NCBI GenBank assembly: GCA_007922305.1
Contig: ML677385.1
Location: 1,944,566-2,008,565, forward strand
DNA: 64,000 bases
Direction of reading: 5' to 3'
Source of the DNA: Dermatemys mawii
Taxonomy: Eukaryota > Chordata > Testudines > Dermatemydidae
Part shown: in pieces, positions 22,248-33,200 of the stretch
Layout of the letters: the number at the start of each line of letters is the position of its first letter
Position numbering within the stretch: position 1 is the stretch's first letter
Position numbers and translations under genes: made by a program
Notes under the pieces: generated by a model
The model's database searches: none
Told to the model about the DNA's origin: nothing
The model's input: only the letters and a program-made list of their open reading frames with translations

Positions 22248-24014
22248 CATTTATCTACTGTGCTTTCCTGCTATTCAGGTGCTTCTTTTAGGTTAGAAAA
22301 TTAGTCCTTAGGGTTACTGAAAACAAAAGACTAGGAAACAACTTGAATTTTATTTTCTGATTTGTATATTTACACTTGCTTTAATAAAAAAAGAAAATGA
22401 TTAATCAGTAAGTTACCTATTATACTTGCCATTGCCTTTGTAACATACTACTGTCCCTTCCAAAAAATAACTTAATATTAATACTTAATGATCCCATGCT
22501 ACCATAGAATAAATCTAACTGTTGTTGCTATGGCTACATCTTTGTCACTCTTGTCATAAGAGTCACCAATTCTCATTTTCTTTTTTATCACTTCAGACAT
22601 CTGGTGAACTTGTGGGTGGTTGGGTGGGTGTAGATGGATGGATGTGATGATAAACAATTGAAATTTTTTTCACTGAGAACTTAGGCTGAGATCTGCTCGT
22701 AAAAACAGAGTTTTGGGGCTTTATGTGGGTGGTGGATAAGAAGGTAAAATCAGTCCCTACCACCTAATATCAGAGCTCTGTGCTGCACTTTCCATGCAGC
22801 TATTATTTCAGTCTTTTGCACCATTGTATGAGGCACAAAGTTCTGCTGGAGCCCCATTGTGGCCTTCGTAACAACCTACATGGACTAGCATGGAAATATA
22901 GGAGGAATGTGGATATTCTCGTGTGACTGCTTCAGCAGCAGAACCCTCTGTACAAGGTGTAAATTATGGTGGGGAGGTGGGAGAGGGCCTTGAGCAGGCT
23001 GTCCATACCATTCATGAAAAGTTGAATCAGGGTCAGCATGAGAAGCTAAGGGAGCAAGTGCACAGCAACAAGAAAAACATATGGCAAACTAATGGTGAAT
23101 TCATGGTGAGAGGTGTAATTATTTCAGGGGTGAGTAGATTTCTCCATCCCAAAGGCTTAAAAATAACCCATCTAAAATATAGGCAGAGTTAGGTTCGACT
23201 TAGAAAGGTCAGCTTCGATACAACCATTACTGTGTTAAATACGGTCTGCTGTTGGAAGAGCAAAAGCACAGTTCTTATTTGTGCCAAAACAGCAGAATAA
23301 AGATTAAAGGAATAAAGCTCACAAATCAATGCCTCTGGCTGCCATGTGACCTCTCCCAACAATCCTATCCTAAGACAATAACCTAGTTATTAACAATAGT
23401 GAGTACTTTAAAATAAGATTTTTCTTTGGCTTACATTCTTTTACTTGTCTAGGGAGGTCAGTCTCAGTTTTATTACTTATCAGTCTCAGCCAAACATGCC
23501 AAGTAGCAGCACAACTAGTATATCATACAGTACCTGTAATAAAGGTTATTGTGAACCTTTTCCTATTAGAGAAGAGGGTCTACTCTAAAACAGCTGTGTT
23601 GGGCCAGGAATTGGTAAGTTCCCTATGGCATCATAAATTAGAGTGCTTCTGATGTTTTAAAATACATCTTTTCCTGATGGGGAATTGCCCACTTGCAATC
23701 TCTCGGCACCAGAAGCAAAATCCAGTGAAATCAATAGGATCTTTCCATTGACTTCAGTGGCCTTTAGATCACATCCTCAGTGAAGTCTTTTATCTGTACT
23801 GACGTCTTAAAGAAAAACTTATTCAGGCTTGGTACCAACAAGTAAAAATGGCAGCCCTTAGAACTATGTAATGTTTTAAGTGGTTTAAGCTATTTCTCCA
23901 AATTTTTGATGTCTATAAAATTGCAGCAGTTTATTTACATTACTGAAAGAGAGAACCGCTGATTAAAACTGTAATTAAAATGCTAACTTTTCAACATTTC
24001 GTTTTTTTAAATAG

Positions 24015-24223
24015 TTGAGTGAAGAGCTGGCCATTCAAAGTGTCTGAAAAGCTCAAAGAGGAGATCTAAAAGGAGATCTGCTTAGTGTGACATCTCTTCA
24101 GAACCGTACCACAAAGTTCAAGTAACTGACAGAGCATCTTTGATAAAAAGCCTGAACCTGGGACAATTCTTTTCCAAAAATAGCATTTTGTCACCTAAAA
24201 CCCAAATCCTGGCAGTGAAGTAA
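24015..24223 (+). other. SLC37A1: SLC37A1 5' untranslated part of the first coding exon
   Basis: A pyrimidine-rich acceptor ending TTTTTTTAAATAG precedes 24015. No ATG occurs between it and the start codon, and TAA lies in frame immediately before the ATG. The exact 5' edge of this exon is inferred from the acceptor alone. Confidence 0.55.
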
Positions 24224-24279
24224 ATGGCTCAACTTCCCCCTGGAGTTCGCTTCATTGTTTTATTTACAAGAGATCAGTG
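24224..24279 (+). CDS. SLC37A1: SLC37A1 coding exon 1
   Basis: The exon encodes MAQLPPGVRFIVLFTRDQ plus TG of Trp19. The donor is GTAAGT at 24280. It ends in phase 2. Confidence 0.93.
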
Positions 24280-27200
24280 GTAAGTTTTCAAATATATCTT
24301 AGACATCCATCTGGGACAATATCAGATATTATCTGAGAAAAATTATTCCATTGACTCAGTCTCTCTAACTTTTTATTTCCTGGCATACAAGACAAGTCTT
24401 TGTTAAAGAAAATGTTGATTTAATTGCATAATGAAGAGCATTATTAAAGACTTGTTTAATCAGATGATTTGACGCTAGTACAGAGTGATATAGGGGTTTG
24501 AAATACATTTCTATCACATTAGTTTTGTAAGCTAGAGAATAAGCATTTCTCCTGTTCTATTGCACATATTATGTGCTTGGGGAGGTGAATCACAGCCTTT
24601 TATTTTGAGTTGCTTGGTTTATGTCTGTGGAAAAAATCAATCTGTTTATCCTGGACCCGATCTTCTTTCTTCTCCTGGGTGATATCATAATTTTATTTAT
24701 AACAGTGCCTAGCACAGTAGGACCTTGATCTTGGTTGGTGCTACTATAAAATAAATAACTATATTTATCTGGTCTTGGAAACTAAAACCTGGAAGTCTTT
24801 TGACAACTTTTTAATTCTGTTTTGGTCTTGTCCGTTCTTTTTGTGCTTTCAAGCGGGAGAGAGAGAGAATTTGTTACTCATGAAATCACTTATTTACTGT
24901 AACAAAGGAAAGAAATCAGTACTTCCCATTTTGAATGATTTTTATCCTATGCTTCATCTACCAGAGCAGCAAGGCAAGAGTCATTGCAGTTTTATTGTTT
25001 ATTAAATGAAATCTTCAGCAATAAGCATAACAACTGAACGCCGAATGTAAGTTATGATGCCAAAACGCAGATGGTGTGTTTGGGTAGCCTTACCTGCACA
25101 GTCTTCTGTGATGGTTCTACAAGCTAAGCAGGATTAAACATTGTCAATTCTTGGATAAGAGACCTCCTAGAAATCCAGGAAATTGCCTGTGCTGGAGGAT
25201 GTGTTATTAACTCATATGTTTGCCTCTCAGCCAGTACTTGACCGACGTCTTAGAATAGCATTCGAGTCTACTGTATTTCTAGAGTACCATCCATTAGACA
25301 ACACCCAAAACTGAAGTCCTGCCCCCTTGCGGTCACTAAGGATCCAGTGGTGTTTTTTGCAGCAGGAGGCATGTTGGCCATGTGTCTTGGTGCAATACCA
25401 ACTATACGGTATTTACAGTGCGCTGTGGCTACTTACACTTCTATTGGAGATTTAAATGGATAGTGTGACGGGTTGGATCACAGAAATCCCCTTAAGGTTG
25501 CCAACTGATGTGCCAAGACTATTTCTGTTTTCTTGCCCTGCCAGCTTGGGATTCCAGAGCCCTGCCTGGCTTGAGTCAGACTCGCAAGCCTGCTATAAAC
25601 CCAGACCCAAGTCTGAACCACATCCCCTAACAGTTGTAGGCTCAATTGAAAACAGGGTGAGAAGTGTTTCTGTCTTTAACACTCAGACGCTCAACTCCCA
25701 ATAGGGTCCAAACCCCAAATAAATCCATTTTACTCTGTATAAAGCTTATATAGGGTAAACTCATAGATTGTTCACCCTCTGTAACACTGATAGAGAGAGA
25801 TGCACAGCTATTTGTCCCCCTCCCGCAGGTACTAATACATACTCCCGGTTAATTAATAAGTAAAAAGTGATTTTATTAAATACAGAAAGTAGGATTTAAG
25901 TGGTTCCAAGTAGTAACAGACAGAACAAAGTGAATTACCAAGTAAAATAAAATAAAACACTATCTCGAATACTGTAATAAAATTGAATACAGATAAAACC
26001 TCACCCTCAATGGTGTTCCAGTAAGCTTCCTTTTACAGACTAGATTCCCTCTAGTCTGGGTCCAGCAATCACTCACACCCCTGCAGGTACTGTCCTTTGT
26101 TCCAGTTTCTTTCAGGTATCCTTGTGGGTGGAGAGGCTATCTCTTGAGCCAGCTGAAGACAAAATGGAGGAGTCTTCCAGGGGTTTAAATAGACTTTCTC
26201 TTGTGGGTGGACACCCCTCCCTCCTCCATGTGCAGAATCCAGCTCTAAGATGGAGTTTTGGAGTCACATGAGCAAGTCACATGTCCATGCATGACTGAGT
26301 TCCCTACCAGCCAAGCCACATTCCTGGGAAAGCTCATATGTGGATTGGCATCTCTATGTTCATTGTTGGCTTAAGTGGTTCTTGACTGGGCACTTACTGA
26401 GAATAGTTTTTTCTCAGGAAGCTGACCAAATGCTTTTACTAAGGCTACTTAGAGATAAAGCAAGTACAAAGTCAATATTCATAACTTCAAGTACGAAAAT
26501 GATACATCCATACAAATAAGAAGAATAGATTTCGTAGATCATAACCTTTACAGAGAGAGGTTACATGGCATGTGCCACATGAAACACATTCCAGTTATAT
26601 CATATATATACATTCATAAGCATAATTCCTTATGGATGCACCGTTACAGATAGATTATACTTGTTGCTTATATGTGCAAACAGACAACTGGATGTTATGT
26701 AGGATCCTGAGCTGAAGACATACAGCATGTAGCACTATATAATCTGTCAGACTGTATACTTAACAGGTATTGGAAACAAAAGTCAGAAAAGAATCTACTG
26801 TAGTACAACAAATCTTCTCCATTTAAAAAAATGCACTAATGGTTAAATGGTTATAAAGTAGATGTGAATGAAACGATCAGTATAAAGGCAAACATTCTCA
26901 AACTTTTTTTAATAGGATGGATCATATCTCATTGTCATAGGAACACACCTTTCACATTTTCAATCCGATCACATCCCTTTGACAACTACAGTTGCTTATG
27001 TGGAAAAGCAATAACAGGAAAATAACATTGTTTGTCTTTTGTTTCTCTTTTAATATGCATTAGCAACTGGAAAGAGAGAAGAGCCAGCACCATGGGTTCT
27101 GTCGTCATCCAGTAGTCCACACACCCTTGTTTGTGAGCCTCTGGGAGTAAAGGTGTCACAAGTGCAAAACTGATGTTTTGCTCTGAAGCTGGCTTAAATA

Positions 27201-30200
27201 TAGAAACTATTGAAATTGCTCAAATTTATTCCCTGGTACACAGTAGTTAGAGTTAATTTAGAGTCTCTTTAGCTTCCAGGGTTTATGATAACATGAAGTG
27301 AAAAAAACGTGAAGAATACTTTGAAATATTTTGTTTTATGCAAGATGGTGGTAAATATAAATCTAGTGAATGAAATCACTTATAAATATTAAAATAAATA
27401 CTGATTTTTTATTTTTTTTTGTTACAGGTGCAGGGCCTTCATTTTTGTTCTTACCTTTTTGCTATATGCTAGTTTCCACCTGTCAAGGAAACCGATTAGT
27501 ATAGTTAAGGTAAGCAACGATAAATCGTTTTGTTTAAATAGCCTCCTAATTTTATCAAACAGGGAAGTATACTTTTATGGGTTTTTTCAAAGGCCATGTT
27601 AAAGTTTAACCCACAATGCTGTAAAACAAGTGACAATAATTACAGTTGTCATACCATAATCCCATGCTGTACGTTTTTGGTGAGAACACACCTAGAATAC
27701 TGCACATACTTCTGGTTTTAAGCCTTCATGTGAGTTAAGTACATGTGTGAGTGTTTGTAGGATCGAGGCTTGAAATCTTAGGCTGGCTCAGAGCTGAGGA
27801 ATCAATCGAGACTGAGTAAATTGTGTGGGTTAGATCTTCAAAATGATTTTGCTTGGTACAGTACTATGCATGAGCTAGTGCAGTGATGTCAGAGAAATAT
27901 AATGTATTTCACTTTCACCTTTAGAACAGATTGACAGTCAATTAACCTGAAGTTATTTCTCATGTATCTTTTTAATTTTATTGCTCAACAGTCTATTCAT
28001 ATTTTTAAAAAAGCCCTTGCTACATACAGTAAATAAGTAGCATTGGACTTGTTATGAGAATGCAAATTGCTTAGATATGGTTTCATCGTTTACATTTCAA
28101 ATTGTCAAGTGTTTTCATTAACCTTTTGATTTCATTCTCCCTAAGAACCTGTTTACACAAGGGATAAAACTGACTTTAGCACTGTTTCCCTGATCTTGAT
28201 AGACGGGGATTGTCCATATGAAAACCATGTTATCTTACTTAAGATTATATTTGGTTGGGGTTATAAAATAGCATTTTTTTTAAGAGAGCGTAGTTCTCAA
28301 GAATGAAATTCCCATCCATACTGCTCTGGAAATCAGTGTTAGACCTACCTCTTGATAGTTTGGCCTTAAGCAGCGTAAGCAGTTACTCGATCTAATTAAA
28401 AACCAATAAACTAAATCCCTTCCTCCCTGTGTCTCCTTTGAAGTTTCCTGCAGCTTGATGTGTCAAACTATATTTTCTATTTTTTATTTTTAGACTTGGT
28501 GGTGGGTTCTTTTTTTCCTTTTTTAATACTGATCCTTCCAAAAGCTGATAATTTTTTTTCCAAAGTCTGTTTCTGCACTGCCTATATATTTTCCTTTTGG
28601 GTGTAATGATATGCTCACTCATGGGCTCTAGTCCTGCAATGTGATATGTACACACAGATCCCTACATTGTATGGAGCCCAGGTTATGTCAGTGGGACTCT
28701 TTACACACCTAGAAGTCTGCTCATGCACATCAGCTTGCAGCATTGGTATGTGCAAGTATTGTGTGATTGGGGATGAGGAGAAAAGTTTAAGATATAAACT
28801 GAAAAATAAAATGTTCTTTGTCAAAGAAAAGGGCATTGCAATGTTTTCATATGACATAAGGACAAATTCTGCCCTTATTCACAGCCGTGTAAATCCAGAG
28901 TAACTTCAGTGAGTTTAATGGAGTTATTCCAAATTTATACCTGTGTGGCTGAGATCATTTGCATATAAGCAATTTTAGAAAAATATACTATTACCCCTTT
29001 ATATACTTTGAATGTTGTGAATAGATCATTTCTTCTCGGGGGGAGAGGTATTTATGCTTCTGTTTGATATGTATGGTATCATGTACCACTGAAGTATGCT
29101 TGTTCACTTCTATGGGAGCTGCTGGGCAAACTGGGCCATTTCCCCAGCATATTGAGAAGTGTGCTGTGCCATCATTCCCAGGAGATCTAAAATCCAAGTC
29201 CTTGCCTATTTCTGATCATCAGTTTCCACAGCACTTGTAGTGAGAATAGGAGTGTTGAACTCTGCTGTGTCAATTCTAGTGATTACATTTTGCCTACCTA
29301 AATTTCCCTTGCAGTTTCAATAGGGTGTCTTTTCTCTTCTTTCCCTGTCCTAAATTTGGCTGCATTATATGGGATGAAATACAATATATTGCTACTGATG
29401 CTGCAAAGATTGACACACACACTTAATGTGTGCATGCTGACTTTGACAGGACTATTCATGGTACCTAAAGTTAAGCAGTCACATAGTTTGTTTGCAAGAC
29501 TGGAACAGTAGTTTTTGTCATTTTTGGAGCCCAGTCCTGCTCACAGCAAAGCCAATAGCAGAACTTCCATTGACTTCTAATAGGTGTAGGATTGTGTTAC
29601 TCCAGTCGTATTCCAGTGTAACTCCCAGCCAAACATCGTAGGGATCCTTTTGGCATTCACAGTGACATAACTGCAGCGTAACAGTGGTTAATCAGGCCTA
29701 GTGTTTGTAAAGTGTTTTGGGATCTCTCAGTATGAAAAGCACTAACTATAATATTGTTGCTAGCCTCACATGTGATGAAGGATGTTTCACATATAGGAAC
29801 TGATCCAAAGCCATTATAATAGATAGGGCTGGCTCTAACCTTTTTGCTGCCCCAAGGTAAAAACAAACAAACAAACAAACAAAAACCAAACCCAGTGCCG
29901 CCCCAAGCCCATGCTTGGTGGGCTGGTGCCTGGAGCCGTCCCTGTAGAGAGATGAGTTGGGTGAGATCATATCTCTGATTGGACCAACCTGAAGAAGAGC
30001 TCTGTGTGGCTCTAAAGCTTGTCTCAGGTTCTGTAAAAAATGTTACCTCACCAAACCTTGTCTTTCTAATATTATGGCACCAACACAGCTATAACAGCAC
30101 TGCAAATTAGAAAGGATAGACATGCCATTCTGTATTGAACGGTTTTTATATTGTCAAATTTTCTTTCTGCGTTAGGGAGAACTACATAAGCACTGTGCTC

Positions 30201-33200
30201 CTCCAGATGAAGTTGAACTCAACTCCTACAAAGAATATGCCATCCAGATACAGCTTGTTAAAAAGTTATTTAATGAATCTAAGTGTGGTTGGGAGCCATT
30301 TGGTGAGTTCATTTGCATGCTAACTTTGTAATAATGATATTTATACAAGTGTTGTAATTTGTTACTTATCACAGAGATTCTTCCCATGGAAAAAATGGGT
30401 AGGAGGTGCATGTTTTATTTTTAATTTAACCTGGCTAATATGTTGTGAGTGTCCCAAATGAAATGAAGCTTTAACTGACAAGCCTCTTACAAAAACTTCT
30501 TTTCCAAATAAATTATGAGTTCAGCTGCTGACATCTAAACTATTAGAGTGAGTCTTAAACTTTTTGATGGAACAAATTTCTGTTAGAAAGTGCAAATTTG
30601 TCAAATCTAAATGTTTCATGGGAATGTGGTGATTCCACGTTTGTCATGGAAATGTGCCAAAACTGAGCATTTTGACTTTTGCACTTCATTTCATATTGAC
30701 ATTTATATTTTATAATAGTATAATATATTTCATATGGTCCTGATACTATTGAAATAAAATAATTCAGTGCTTCCAGAATTTCCATTCAGTGGGAAGGATC
30801 AGTGTTTCCGATTTGGAACAATAACAAATTTTGAAATGTCAGAATTTCCCATGGAATTCTAACCAGCTCTATAAGCTATTCTTTGGCACCATGTACATTT
30901 CAGAAATGCTGGCACCTTCAAAACTGAGAAAATATGCTCATTTAGAAAATGAAATTGTAATTAAAAGCCTATATTTTGCTTATTTACAAGTTAATACTGT
31001 AGTAATTTGAATATAATAGAGATTTTGAATAAGCGCTTGACCTCTTGTGTTCAGCATCTGATCATTAACAGGGAATGTCAGTAGAACAGAAGATCCTTGT
31101 AAATGGATAGCCCACTAGCACAGGAGAAACTGTTCAATTATTGCTATCTAAGGCTGCAGTCCTGCACTCTGTGTGCACTCTATGTGTAGGTAGACCCCTG
31201 TGTTGCCAAGTGGCCCGGTAACCCACTATACGTTTGTAGCTCTGGGACTCTAGGGCACACCCTGAGCACATAACTCTTGTCTGACTCCCTTCCTTAGGAA
31301 GTGGGGTGTCACCATCTAGCCATCCTAGACCCTGCTAACCAGTGTCTGAGACCCTGGTCACCGGTCTCCACATTCCCCGTTGTTTGCACATGCTCAGAGT
31401 TCCACCTAGTCTGTGGGCATTCTGGGGCTCTAGTTTAACCCTTTTGGGGACAATGTGGCCATTAAGCAAAGAGCACAGGTTCACCTGAAGAATTTCTTAA
31501 CCACAGTGACTTTACTGATAAAGCCCTACAGAGCTTTACAAATGACAGGCCTGAAACTTGCTCTCCTTTAGTCTGTGCTCACCCCTGCTTTTGAGTCAAA
31601 GGTTCATCAGCATTTCAGGCTGAGCAGATTTAACCTTTAAATCCTCCTTATTCTGCTCTTAAATAAGGCCTCTGCTTGTGTGCCATGCATCACAGTTTCA
31701 GGGAAATTGTACCTGCATTCTCCTTTGGATATTGCAACCATCTGCAGGCTAGTTGGGTACCATATTGTACGAAGTTTATGAATGGTTTATGTATGACGGC
31801 GGGCCACAGAGCGTATGCAAAGCTCCCCAGAGGATGACACTTCTCTGGAGGTGTTTACAGCCAGAGTGGTTTGCCCCATTGCCCTCCTACTGCTCTTAGT
31901 TCCTGGAGGAGCCAGTGGTAACTCTTCCCCACTGGAGTTGTCTACGATCCCTGGCCTAATATGATGTAAAATCCATTCATAAAATTACTACAGTATGGTC
32001 CCCAACAATATGGGATGCAGTTGCAACATCTGTCACACTATGTGCTCAAACTGAGGCTGGTCCTCACTAGAGAACTAGATTGACCCAGCTACATCACTCA
32101 GAGAGGTGAAATATCCGTACCGCTGAGTGACATAGTTAAGGTGGCCTATGTCCTCATGTAGATAGCGCTAGGCCAGTGGAAGAATTCTTCTGTTGACCTA
32201 GCTACTATCTCTTGGAGAGGTGGACTTACTACAGATATGGGAGAGCCCCTTCAGTTGCTGTAGTAAGCGTCTGCACAGAAAAGATACAGCAGCACAGCTG
32301 CAGTAGTGTTGTAAATGCAGACCTAGGCTGAGAATCTCCAGATCCATTAGATGTACTTCCCAACTGCCCCACCCACCATGGCCATTCCCTGTGAAAAAAG
32401 ACCATTGTTCCATGGGATGGTCCAGCAGTTGAGAATCATTCAAAGCTGATAGTCCTGGATTGCAGTGTCAGTGTAATAGTCCTTCAGTGAAATGTCAAAT
32501 ACCTTTCTGGGGCTGGGTGGCTGTTGGGAATGTAGTACAAAAGTCTGTCCCTGGACAGAGTGCAGACCAGTATTCAACACATGGTACAAACCAGAATTCA
32601 TAATGAAATGCACACACATCTTACTCTGTCAGGCTCTGTGCCTGGGCGAAGCTCCATTGAAGAGCTCTAGGTGGGTGTAGGGTCTGCACGCATGGAGTTC
32701 AGTGCATGACTGGGGCCTAAAAGTGTGTGTGTGTGTAACATTCCGATAGACTAGGTCCTGAGGGAGTAAAAACACCTTTAAACTTTTTTTCCTTTCAGAA
32801 GCCACTGATTGAAGTTACTGTTGAGTACAGTGTTAGAATCAACAGGTTTCTAAAAATAATTAATTTCCCCCCAGTTTTCAGCTTTTAAATTAAGTGGTAT
32901 TGAACACCAATGTTGTTTTCATGACCTTTTTAGCTTGTGTTTTTTTATGAAGTCAGTCTGTTGCCAGGACTAATGTGAGGCCCAAGTAGTAGTGCTCAAA
33001 ATGGGGAAGGGCCAGTGGTAACTCTGACAAGTCCTTATTTTTCAAATGGCTGCCTCCTCTTGTGCATGATCATCCGTGACCCCTATTTAGCAAAATCTGT
33101 GCATGTGCCTAACTTTAAACATACGAATAGTCCTGTTGAAATTGGTGGAGCTACTCAAATGCTTGAAGTTTTGGCATGTGTTTTTAGTCCCTGGTTGAAC

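Larger units (their letters stand above)
19961..24014 (+). other. SLC37A1: Probable SLC37A1 5' untranslated-region intron
   Basis: The stretch contains two hAT copies (21208-21866, 21979-22247). I see nothing coding. An 89-codon frame at 22923-23192 has no family resemblance that I recognise. Confidence 0.55.
24280..27427 (+). other. SLC37A1: SLC37A1 intron 1
   Basis: The intron holds a MIR-like tail near 24690-24760 (GTGCCTAGCACAGTAGGACC), a 5S-derived SINE (25118-25420) and a solo LTR (25464-26648). The stretch 26890-27140 has repeat-like phrasing (ATTCTCAAACTTTTTTT) that I cannot assign. Confidence 0.7.
27510..30175 (+). other. SLC37A1: SLC37A1 intron 2
   Basis: The intron contains a palindromic fossil element (28860-28960), a hAT-like MITE (29824-29944) and a retroposon fragment (29945-30105). 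The stretch 27520-28850 shows nothing I recognise. Confidence 0.7.

Noticed and set aside
22923..23192. 89-codon frame before the SLC37A1 start
   Set aside because: It has no recognisable domain, no conserved neighbour exon and no splice support.
25118..25210. Possible 5S rRNA gene
   Set aside because: Only the 3' half is similar, with many substitutions and a SINE body attached.
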